A stretch of 5,387 nt of DNA from contig QNBZ01000110.1 of the NCBI GenBank assembly GCA_003644295.1, positions 1 through 5,387 of the forward strand. Reading direction: 5' to 3'. Position 1 is the first letter of the stretch, and each line of letters begins with the position of its first letter. The notes beneath the pieces were generated by a model. That model worked only from the letters and a program-made list of their open reading frames with translations. It searched no databases and was not told where the DNA came from. The translations under genes were made by a program, and so were the position numbers. The stretch is from Planctomycetota bacterium. GTDB taxonomy: Bacteria > Planctomycetota > Phycisphaerae > Sedimentisphaerales > Anaerobacaceae. Below are positions 1 through 5,387 of the stretch, piece after piece.

Positions 1-92
1 AACTAATACTACAGCGCAACTTAGTGTAAGAAAATGCCTTTACGGCCAGAAAATCAAAGATTAAAAAGCAAAACGCAAAACGACATATTAAA

Positions 93-128
93 ATAAGCAC
101 ATATGACGTAAGCAATTTATGCACTTAT
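93..128 (-). repeat. Imperfect inverted repeat, possible weak dprA terminator
   Basis: The arms are ATAAGCACATA (93-103) and TATGCACTTAT (118-128). Nine of eleven positions pair, with a 2-nt mismatch inside the stem and a 14-nt loop. Read on the minus strand, which is the direction of dprA, the second arm is followed by TTTAATA, giving a loosely terminator-like shape about 170 nt beyond the dprA stop. The stem is AT-rich and interrupted, so it would be a poor intrinsic terminator. It may equally be chance in AT-rich DNA. Confidence 0.25.
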
Positions 129-164
129 CATTTGCGCTGCCAGTATTTGTGCGCCTGCGTTTTT

Positions 165-207
165 TTGTAATTTTTGAATTTTGCATTGTAATTTTTATAT
201 TTGCATT
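165..207. repeat. Two tandem T-rich near-repeats of about 21 bp
   Basis: Positions 165-187 and 186-207 both begin TTGTAATTTTT and both end TTTGCATT, differing only by small changes in the middle (GAA against ATA plus a one-base length difference). The copies abut, sharing two bases. The region is low in complexity, so the similarity could come from base composition, but the shared TTGTAA start and TTTGCATT end look like an old tandem duplication. No function is apparent. Confidence 0.4.
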
Positions 208-300
208 TTGATATTTAATATAAATTCGTATCTGTCCAAATATCAGTATGTTATCGTCATTAACAAAACTGTAACTTGCTCTGTAGACATCAGCGGAAAA

Positions 301-1455
301 TTATCTTTTCAAAAACAGGCTGCCGGGAAGTTGTTTTATCAAACCCTTCAGCCGAAGCGATATCAGTCCGGCATTGATACTGCCCGGGGCTAAATCCGTC
401 TCCGCGATTAGCTGGTCTATGTGCAGCGGCTCTTTGCTCAGACAATCGTAAATTATTTTTTCATTGTTACTGATATTCAACTGGTTGATATCGAATAAAG
501 GCATCTCGGCTTTTTCAGAGGCCTTTATCGTTGCTTCGGCTACATTCTCCTGCAACTGCTCGCCGATATAGCCGAGCGTTTCCATTATGTCCTCTATGGA
601 ATCGACGAGTTTGGCTCCCTGTTTTATCAGCCGATGCGGCCCTCTGCTCAACGGCGAATCTATTTTCCCCGGTACAGCCATCACGTCCCTGTTATTTTCC
701 ATAGCCGATTCGGCGGTAATCATCGCTCCCGAGTTCAGGCCGGCCTCGATAACAATCGTCCCGAGTGACAGCCCTGCTATTATTCTGTTGCGCGGCGGAA
801 AGTTCTCGGACATCGGCTCATAGCGTAACGGCAGTTCGCTAACGCAGGCGCCGGACTCGGCAATAAGTTCAAACAGCTTCTTATTCTCCGGCGGAAAAAT
901 GTTTGCCAAGCCACAACCCTGCACCGCGATTGTGCGTCCACCGGCTGATAAGGCGCCCTGATGAGCGGCGGTATCTATGCCACGAGCCATACCAGAGACA
1001 ATCGTAAAGCCGGCCGAACCCAAAAAGTGAGCGAACCGAGAGGCCTGCTCTTGGCCATACAGACTGCAACGGCGAGAACCAACTATTGCAACGGCCAGAT
1101 TGTCGGCCCGGCTCAACGTACCCTTTATGTAAAGCACCGGCGGAGGGTCATAAATCCGCTTCAGCACAGGCGGATAACGCTCATCATCAAGGTGAATGAG
1201 CCAGACGCCAAGCTTGTCGGCAAGCTCCAACTCCGCCGTGGTGTCAAACTTGTCGCAGGTTCTGGCGATTTGTTCGGCTCTCTTAAATCCTATTCCGTTT
1301 ATCTTTGTCAGTTCACCGACCGAAGCACCCAAAGCCCTGTCCACCGAGCCGAAATGGTTCGTGAGCTTTGCGAAGGTAGTCGAGCCAACATTATCGGCTC
1401 TGATTAAACTGAGCCATTTCTCAACGTCAACTGAATTTGGTTGTGGTTTTGTCAT
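301..1455 (-). CDS. dprA: DNA-processing protein DprA/Smf
   Basis: DprA binds incoming single-stranded DNA in the cytoplasm, shields it and loads RecA during natural transformation; it is also widespread in bacteria not known to be competent. The 384-residue protein has the full three-part layout. An N-terminal helix-hairpin-helix/SAM-like region at about 12-70 includes LTKINGIGFKRA. The Rossmann-like DprA core at about 85-295 carries AIVGSRR (123-129), SGMARGID (154-161), GCGLANIFPPEN (180-191), FPPRNRIIAGLS (219-230), NSGAMITAES (241-250) and VPGKIDSPLSRGPHRLIKQG (261-280). A C-terminal winged-helix domain lies at about 328-384, after a linker rich in Glu and Ala. The length is normal for the family. 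The ATG at 1453-1455 is the only sensible start, since an in-frame stop lies eight codons upstream; no Shine-Dalgarno sequence precedes it. It is transcribed divergently from the export genes. The wording of the core motifs, especially GCGLANIFPPEN, fits planctomycete-type DprA; that is an impression, not a search result. Confidence 0.96.
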   Translation of the reverse strand: MTKPQPNSVDVEKWLSLIRADNVGSTTFAKLTNHFGSVDRALGASVGELTKINGIGFKRAEQIARTCDKFDTTAELELADKLGVWLIHLDDERYPPVLKRIYDPPPVLYIKGTLSRADNLAVAIVGSRRCSLYGQEQASRFAHFLGSAGFTIVSGMARGIDTAAHQGALSAGGRTIAVQGCGLANIFPPENKKLFELIAESGACVSELPLRYEPMSENFPPRNRIIAGLSLGTIVIEAGLNSGAMITAESAMENNRDVMAVPGKIDSPLSRGPHRLIKQGAKLVDSIEDIMETLGYIGEQLQENVAEATIKASEKAEMPLFDINQLNISNNEKIIYDCLSKEPLHIDQLIAETDLAPGSINAGLISLRLKGLIKQLPGSLFLKR

Positions 1456-1483
1456 TTCTGGATGTTGAGTAAAATTTCAGCAG

Positions 1484-1511
1484 AGTTTATCCAATAACAG
1501 CCAACGGTCAA
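1484..1511 (-). promoter_or_regulatory. Candidate sigma70-type promoter for dprA
   Basis: On the minus strand there is a -35 box TTGACC (plus-strand 1506-1511, 5 of 6 to consensus), a 16-nt spacer, and a -10 box TAAACT (plus-strand 1484-1489, 4 of 6). Transcription would begin near 1477, leaving a leader of about 20 nt before the dprA ATG at 1455. That short leader has no Shine-Dalgarno sequence. The position is right, but the match is by eye only. Confidence 0.4.
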
Positions 1512-1534
1512 TAAAAAACAGCATTTCGCATATA

Positions 1535-1551
1535 GCCTTCAGAAAAAAGGC
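1535..1551. repeat. Short inverted repeat in the divergent control region
   Basis: GCCTT (1535-1539) and AAGGC (1547-1551) form a perfect 5-bp stem around a 7-nt loop. It lies upstream of both candidate promoters. There is no T-run directly after it on either strand, so it is not a good intrinsic terminator. It could be a minor protein-binding dyad or chance. Confidence 0.25.
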
Positions 1552-1560
1552 GGAAAATCA

Positions 1561-1579
1561 GCCGAAATCCGATTTTGGC
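1561..1579. promoter_or_regulatory. 19-bp dyad, operator-like or terminator-like, upstream of the export operon
   Basis: GCCGAAATCCGATTTTGGC is a near-perfect palindrome: 9-nt arms around one central base, with a single G/T mismatch that would be a G-U pair in RNA. It ends 24 bp before the TATAAT hexamer at 1604-1609, so its centre would sit near -46 from the expected transcription start, a position typical of an activator or repressor site. A second reading is a plus-strand intrinsic terminator, because the RNA hairpin would be followed by CTTTTATTTTAT. That would insulate the operon from transcription coming through the dprA antisense, or act as an attenuator if a promoter lies further upstream. 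The sequence alone does not choose between these. Confidence 0.4.
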
Positions 1580-1580
1580 C

Positions 1581-1609
1581 TTTTATTTTATAACCGTTTG
1601 TTGTATAAT
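1581..1609 (+). promoter_or_regulatory. Candidate promoter of the export operon
   Basis: A perfect -10 hexamer TATAAT lies at 1604-1609, preceded by TG at 1602-1603. The hexamer at the ideal 17-bp spacing, TTTTAT (1581-1586), is a poor -35 box with 2 of 6 matches. A weak -35 behind a strong -10 is typical of promoters that need an activator, and a 19-bp dyad ends directly upstream at 1579. Transcription would start near 1616, giving a leader of about 100 nt. Confidence 0.45.
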
Positions 1610-1615
1610 AATATA

Positions 1616-1713
1616 GGTATGGGGCAGGGATGACGCCACACAAATAGCAATCTCGGACTGATGTAATAAAACAATATTGTCTTCCGTCTTATATGTCAGG
1701 GGAGAAGGGTTTT
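1616..1713 (+). other. Predicted 5' leader of the export operon
   Basis: This is the stretch between the expected transcription start and the preferred start codon of the TolC-type gene. It holds a perfect 10-bp palindrome ACAATATTGT at 1671-1680, a weak GGC/GCC pairing at 1623-1637, and the purine-rich ribosome binding site at 1698-1709. I recognise no known riboswitch core in it. The alternative ATG at 1693 lies within it. Confidence 0.3.
1698..1709 (+). promoter_or_regulatory. Strong Shine-Dalgarno sequence that fixes the TolC-type gene start
   Basis: AGGGGAGAAGGG lies immediately before the ATG at 1714. The AGGGGAG part ends 9 nt from that codon, an ideal spacing. The upstream in-frame ATG at 1693 has only TCTTCCGTCTTAT before it, with no purine-rich site. 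This decides the start in favour of 1714. Confidence 0.7.
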
Positions 1714-3318
1714 ATGTTTTGCAAGTTTCGGCTGGTAACGTTGTTATTGCTGGGTATATGCGTGGCTGCGATACTCGGTTTGGCAGGCGCTTGCAGCCCG
1801 GAACACTACAAAACCGAAGCCGATGAAGAAGTATATAAAATCATCGACAACAAATGGCGAGACAGTTTCGGCCAAAAAGCCAATTATACAATCAGTGATG
1901 TGCCGCCATCACCTCAGGATATTCAAATTGAAAAGGCCGTACCGACATCAGGCACTATAACTCTTGCACAAGCGGTCGCAATGGCCACAGCGCACAACCG
2001 AAACTATCAAAGTCAAAAGGAACGGCTTTACCTGACAGCGCTTGATTTAACGCTGGCCCGGCATCGGTTCGCAATGCAGTGGTTCGGCACTATCGACGGC
2101 GGTTATGTCAGGGACAGCGAAGATGAAAAGATAAGCTATGATGCTGATTTGGGTTTTAACCAGCTATTAGCCAGCGGAGCGCAAATCAGCACCGGCATTG
2201 CGCTCGATTGGGCACGTTTTCTTACCGGAGACCCGCGAGCTTCAATAGGTTCGGTTTTGAGCGCCAGCTTAACTCAGCCATTGCTGCGGGGCAGCGGACG
2301 CAGAATTGTTCAGGAGAACCTGACTCAGGCCGAGCGAAATGCACTGTATCAGATACGCTCGTTCAACCGCTACCGCAAAACATTTGTGGTTTCGATTGTG
2401 AACGATTATTACCGTGTTTTGCAGCGAATGGATGCCGTAACGAATGCCAAGAATAACTACAAGAGACGGCTCGAATCCAAAGAGCGACTGGAAATGGAGG
2501 CCGATGCAGGCCGCAGGAATCGTTTCGAGGTTGACCAGGCCGAGCAGAATACACTCAGAGCCAGAGACAGCTACATCAGGGCACAGCAAACGTATAAGCA
2601 GCAACTTGACGAATTCAAGATAAGACTGGCTCTGCCAACAGACGCCAATATAGCATTGGACCAGAACGAATTAAAGGCATTGCAAAAGATTGGGATAAGC
2701 GAATTGGATTACACGCTTGATGAAGCAGTTGAAACGGGATTACTCCGGCGTCTTGATTTAGCTACCAGTGCCGACAAGATTAATGACGCCCTGCGCAAGG
2801 TTATGGTTGCCGCTGATAATCTTGGTGCCGAGCTGAATCTTATTGGCAGCATCAGTGCAGCTTCGACTCCGGATACCGACTACGGCAGACTACAATTTCA
2901 CCGTGGCACTTACTCGCTTGGTTTTGAAGCCGAGGCGCCGCTGGACAGAAAAGCCGAACGCAATGCCTATCGTGAAGCACTGATAACATTACAACAGCGA
3001 CAGCGTGAATATGATAATGATATGGATGAAGTTAAATTAGACGTGCGTCAGGCCTATCGACAACTGGCCGAAGCCGCTGAGCGATACCGTATTCAGAAAA
3101 CCAGTCTGGATTTGGCTGAAAAGCGAGTTAAAAGTACTACACTGCTGTTGAAGGCAGGACGATTAACTACACGGGATTTGCTGGAATCACAGGACGCTTT
3201 ATTGGAAGCGCAAAACGAATTGACTGCTGCTCTGGTGGACCACGCAATAGCAAAATTGAGTTTCTTCCGTGATGTTGGTATTCTGCAGGTAAGGCCGGAC
3301 GGAATGTGGCAACAATAG
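1714..3318 (+). CDS. TolC-family outer-membrane efflux lipoprotein
   Basis: This protein should form the trimeric outer-membrane channel and periplasmic tunnel of the export system encoded with it. From the preferred start it is 534 residues (541 from the ATG at 1693). The N-terminus is basic (MFCKFR), followed by a hydrophobic stretch and LAGAC, a lipobox-like sequence with the Cys at residue 27, so a lipid-anchored protein like OprM is likely. About 50 polar residues follow before the first efflux-protein repeat. That repeat, at about 80-310, runs from TLAQAVAMATAHNRN through the strand motif LTQPLLRG (about 186-193) to long amphipathic helices. The second, at about 333-525, runs from YTLDEAVETGLLRRLDLATS to the typical closing helix LTTRDLLESQDALLEAQNEL. 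Both halves are rich in Gln, Glu and Ala heptads, as expected for the helical barrel. The next gene starts 32 nt after the stop, so the two are probably co-transcribed. The family call is firm; the substrate is unknown. Confidence 0.93.
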   Translation: MFCKFRLVTLLLLGICVAAILGLAGACSPEHYKTEADEEVYKIIDNKWRDSFGQKANYTISDVPPSPQDIQIEKAVPTSGTITLAQAVAMATAHNRNYQSQKERLYLTALDLTLARHRFAMQWFGTIDGGYVRDSEDEKISYDADLGFNQLLASGAQISTGIALDWARFLTGDPRASIGSVLSASLTQPLLRGSGRRIVQENLTQAERNALYQIRSFNRYRKTFVVSIVNDYYRVLQRMDAVTNAKNNYKRRLESKERLEMEADAGRRNRFEVDQAEQNTLRARDSYIRAQQTYKQQLDEFKIRLALPTDANIALDQNELKALQKIGISELDYTLDEAVETGLLRRLDLATSADKINDALRKVMVAADNLGAELNLIGSISAASTPDTDYGRLQFHRGTYSLGFEAEAPLDRKAERNAYREALITLQQRQREYDNDMDEVKLDVRQAYRQLAEAAERYRIQKTSLDLAEKRVKSTTLLLKAGRLTTRDLLESQDALLEAQNELTAALVDHAIAKLSFFRDVGILQVRPDGMWQQ

Positions 3319-3350
3319 GAAGGGAAAAAGTAAAAAGGTAAAAGTAAAAA
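3319..3350 (+). repeat. A-rich spacer with short GTAAAA repeats and a weak ribosome binding site
   Basis: The 32-nt gap contains almost only A and G, with three copies of a GTAAAA-type unit: AGTAAAAAG (3329-3337), GGTAAAAG (3337-3344) and AGTAAAAAA (3343-3351). The best ribosome binding site is AAAAGG at 3333-3338, 12 nt before the ATG, which is rather far. The stronger AGGAAGGG (3318-3325) is 25 nt away and overlaps the preceding stop codon. Confidence 0.5.
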
Positions 3351-4988
3351 ATGCAGGACAATAATGTAGAAAAACAAGATAACAAGGAGACCAGCAAATC
3401 TGCGTTTGCAAAATGGTTCCGCCAGATATTGATTTTCATAACTGTAGCCGGCTGTATCGGCGCGTTTGTGTTTTTACAAGGAACATTTAACAAGTCAAAC
3501 AACGCGAATAAAAACACCGGAACGTTTACAGTAAGCCGTGGAGATTTGACTATCAGCATAACTGAAAGCGGTGATATTAAGGCAATTAATTCAAAAGACC
3601 TTAAATCTGAGGTGGAAGGCCGAACGACCATAATCAGTATCGTTGATGAGGGTACTTATATTACGCCTGAAGATGTAAATAACGGAAAAGTGCTTGTTGA
3701 ACTGGATTCCTCCGAGATACAACAAAAATTGACCACACAGAAGATTAGTTTCCTGAGCGCCGAGGCAGACTTTGCCAAGGCAAAGGAATCGCTTGATATC
3801 CAGAATAAGCAGAATGAAAGCGACATTCAGGCCGGCCGGATGAAGGTAAAATTCGCATTGATGGACTTTAAAAAATATCTTGGCAAAATCGTAGCAGAAA
3901 AATTTATCGAAGATGCAAATCAAAACCCTGGTGCAAACATTGATATCGCTACTTTCATCAATCATCCTGAATTAGGCGGCGAGGCCTCGCAGAAACTCAA
4001 AGAGTTACAGGATAATATCACTCTTGCTGAAAGCAAGTTAGAGCGAGCTTCTGATAAGCTGATGTGGACACGAAGACTCTACGAGAAAAAATACGTAACA
4101 GAAACAGAGTTGAAAGGCGATGAACTGGAGATGCAAAGCCTTGGAATTCAAAAACAAAAAGCCGATATCGCACTGGAATTATTCAAACTTTATGAATTTC
4201 CGAAAGAGACAGAGAAGCTTTTTAGCGACTACAACGAGGCCAGACGGGAACTGGAACGGATCAAGGCCCGCGCCAGGTCAAAGCTGGCGCAGGCACAGGC
4301 CAAACTCGGCAGCAGTGAGGCAACGTATTTAGTTCGAAAAGAACGCCTCGAAAAGCTCAAAAAACAACTTAATGCCTGTGTAATCAGGGCGCCTTCTCCA
4401 GGACAGGTGGTATATTCATCAAGTACCGACAGATGGGCGCGAAGAAACAGGCCTATTGAGGTGGGAGCGGAAGTTCGCGAACGTCAAAAGATTATATCCA
4501 TACCAGACCTTTCAGAAATGAAGGTGGAAATCAAGGTTCACGAAACATGGGTCGATAAAATACAGCCGGGCCAAAAGGCCATAATAACTGTTACGGCCTT
4601 TCCTGACGAGAAATTCACCGGCAAGGTGTTAAAAAAAGCGCCTTTAGCTGACCAGGAACAGTGGTTTAATCCTGACCTGAAGGCCTACGCAACAGATGTC
4701 TCCATCGACGGAACGCACGATTTTCTCAAGACCGGTATGTCGGCAAAAGTGGAAATTATTATCGAAGAGTTAAACAATGTGCTCAGCGTGCCTATACAGG
4801 CGGTGGTTAACCGGCAGGGCAAAAAAATCTGTTATGTGCAAATCGGCGACAGACTACAGCAACGTGAAGTTGAGACCGGTGCATTTAACAATAATTTTGT
4901 AGAAATCAAAAGCGGCTTGGCCGAAGGTGATAAAATATCGCTTAATCCGCCGCGTATAACCGAGTCGGAATCAGCCGGCGGAGCTTAA
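3351..4988 (+). CDS. HlyD/MacA-type periplasmic adaptor, long form
   Basis: This is the membrane-fusion protein expected to join the inner-membrane ABC transporter to the TolC-type channel. In its 545 residues, a short cytoplasmic tail of about 22 residues is followed by one membrane segment at about 23-45. The first half of the lipoyl-like domain is at about 57-120 (LKSEVEGRTTIISIVDEGTY, then VLVELDSSEI). A very long helical region follows at about 120-342, including LYEKKYVTETELKGDELE (243-260). The second lipoyl half is marked by CVIRAPSPGQVVY (343-355). A beta-barrel lies at about 385-475 (VEIKVHETWVDKIQPGQKA) and a membrane-proximal domain at about 476-535 (LSVPIQAVV). E. coli MacA is about 370 residues; the extra length here lies mostly in the helical hairpin and its insertions. 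It sits 32 nt after the outer-membrane gene and 30 nt before the ATPase gene, an arrangement typical of MacAB-like operons. The drug or lipid exported cannot be inferred. Confidence 0.93.
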   Translation: MQDNNVEKQDNKETSKSAFAKWFRQILIFITVAGCIGAFVFLQGTFNKSNNANKNTGTFTVSRGDLTISITESGDIKAINSKDLKSEVEGRTTIISIVDEGTYITPEDVNNGKVLVELDSSEIQQKLTTQKISFLSAEADFAKAKESLDIQNKQNESDIQAGRMKVKFALMDFKKYLGKIVAEKFIEDANQNPGANIDIATFINHPELGGEASQKLKELQDNITLAESKLERASDKLMWTRRLYEKKYVTETELKGDELEMQSLGIQKQKADIALELFKLYEFPKETEKLFSDYNEARRELERIKARARSKLAQAQAKLGSSEATYLVRKERLEKLKKQLNACVIRAPSPGQVVYSSSTDRWARRNRPIEVGAEVRERQKIISIPDLSEMKVEIKVHETWVDKIQPGQKAIITVTAFPDEKFTGKVLKKAPLADQEQWFNPDLKAYATDVSIDGTHDFLKTGMSAKVEIIIEELNNVLSVPIQAVVNRQGKKICYVQIGDRLQQREVETGAFNNNFVEIKSGLAEGDKISLNPPRITESESAGGA

Positions 4989-5018
4989 CAATTTAGCAAT
5001 AATAAATAGAAAACAGAT

Positions 5019-5387
5019 ATGATTGTAGTTGATGTCGAGAAGTTGTCCAAGACATACAAGATAGGGTCGGTTCAACTGCCTGCGTTGCGCGGTATTGATT
5101 TGAAGATTGAACAAGGCCAATATATCGCTATTATGGGGCCCAGCGGCTCGGGAAAATCGACCCTGCTAAACCTGCTGGGCTGTCTCGACAGGCCAACCAG
5201 CGGCCAATACCGGCTGAGTGGAAAAGATGTATCAGAACTCGACGACGACGAACTGTCCCTAATCCGCGGTCAACATATCGGCTTTATATTTCAATCTTAC
5301 AATCTGATTGGCCAACTCAACGTCATTGAGAACATAGAGCTGCCAATGTACTATCAGGGTTTTTCCGAACAGGCAAGCGCAAAACGC
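5019..5387 (+). CDS. MacB/LolD-type ABC transporter ATPase, 5' part only
   Basis: This is the N-terminal part of an ABC ATPase that would power the export system; 123 codons are present and the frame is open at the right edge. The reading begins MIVVDVEKLSKTYKIG, the usual first strand of this family. Walker A is GPSGSGKST at residues 40-48, followed by LLNLLGCLDRPTSG, characteristic of the MacB/LolD/FtsE group. The Q-loop glutamine is residue 92 in IGFIFQSYNLI, followed by NVIENIELPMYYQG. The LSGGQ signature, Walker B and H-loop would lie beyond the edge. ATG 5019 is the only plausible start, with an in-frame stop at 5007; no Shine-Dalgarno sequence is seen before it. The 30-nt gap after the adaptor gene supports one operon. 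Whether this is a fused MacB (ATPase plus permease) or a separate ATPase followed by a permease gene cannot be told from this window. Confidence 0.95.
   Translation, partial: MIVVDVEKLSKTYKIGSVQLPALRGIDLKIEQGQYIAIMGPSGSGKSTLLNLLGCLDRPTSGQYRLSGKDVSELDDDELSLIRGQHIGFIFQSYNLIGQLNVIENIELPMYYQGFSEQASAKR

Larger units (their letters stand above)
1..300. other. AT-rich intergenic region without a convincing gene
   Basis: This stretch lies downstream of dprA and reaches the left edge of the window. All six frames are broken by frequent stops. The longest readings are a 20-codon ATG frame at 34-96 on the plus strand and a TTG-started frame at 181 that runs into the dprA antisense, and neither has a ribosome binding site or recognisable content. 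The region is rich in A and T, with runs of T on the plus strand around 161-215. Two weak structures in it are listed separately: an imperfect inverted repeat at 93-128 and a pair of near-identical T-rich repeats at 165-207. No tRNA, rRNA or CRISPR pattern is visible. Confidence 0.7.

Noticed and set aside
34..96. A 20-codon ATG reading frame on the plus strand near the left edge
   Set aside because: It has no ribosome binding site, no recognisable content and a composition typical of A-rich intergenic DNA.
135..167. GCGC pair followed by a T-run on the plus strand, considered as a terminator
   Set aside because: The stem is only 4 bp around a 13-nt loop and cannot be extended, so it is too weak to call.
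181..393. A 70-codon plus-strand frame beginning with TTG
   Set aside because: It starts in T-rich intergenic DNA without a ribosome binding site and runs into the antisense of the dprA 3' end; its composition follows the AT-rich DNA and the dprA shadow.
961..1407. A 148-codon plus-strand frame opposite dprA
   Set aside because: It is a shadow of dprA, which has clear family motifs along its whole length on the other strand.
1616..1713. Possible riboswitch in the leader of the export operon
   Set aside because: I could not match any known riboswitch core, and the pairings seen are only 3-5 bp, apart from a 10-bp palindrome that has no loop.
3167..3631. A 154-codon minus-strand frame across the TolC/adaptor junction
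   Set aside because: It is antisense to two well-supported genes and spans their junction; it has no recognisable motifs.
1..5387. CRISPR array, transposon ends, tRNA or rRNA genes, toxin-antitoxin pair or phage genes
   Set aside because: No regularly spaced repeats, terminal inverted repeats flanking a transposase, RNA gene patterns or small paired genes were seen.

Overview
This window reads as ordinary bacterial chromosome of moderate GC content. It holds one complete minus-strand gene, dprA, and a divergent plus-strand gene cluster for a tripartite export system that runs off the right edge. The organism is probably a Gram-negative (diderm) bacterium, because the cluster encodes an outer-membrane TolC-type protein and a periplasmic adaptor. 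The flavour of the DprA and of the outer-membrane factor, together with the mixed use of Shine-Dalgarno sequences, suggests a planctomycete, perhaps of the Phycisphaerae. That placement is inference from protein style only and was not tested by any search.

Layout: bases 1-300 are AT-rich and hold no convincing gene, only an imperfect inverted repeat (93-128) and two T-rich near-repeats (165-207). dprA lies on the minus strand at 301-1455. The 258-bp divergent region 1456-1713 carries a plausible minus-strand promoter for dprA, a 19-bp dyad at 1561-1579, a perfect TATAAT -10 hexamer at 1604-1609 facing the export genes, and a roughly 100-nt leader. Three plus-strand genes follow with gaps of only 30-32 nt, and no terminator is visible between them: a TolC-family lipoprotein (1714-3318), a membrane-anchored HlyD/MacA-type adaptor (3351-4988), and the first 123 codons of a MacB/LolD-type ABC ATPase (5019 to the edge).

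How the genes fit together: the ATPase, with a permease either fused to it or encoded just downstream, would power movement of a substrate. The adaptor would bridge the inner membrane to the TolC-type channel, which would pass the substrate across the outer membrane. The substrate cannot be read from the sequence; macrolide-like compounds, lipids, peptides and siderophores are all handled by relatives. DprA acts separately, in loading RecA onto incoming single-stranded DNA, and only shares the intergenic region. I did not find a novel system here. The points most worth a second look are the control region between the divergent genes, the lipoprotein start of the TolC protein, and the unusually long adaptor.
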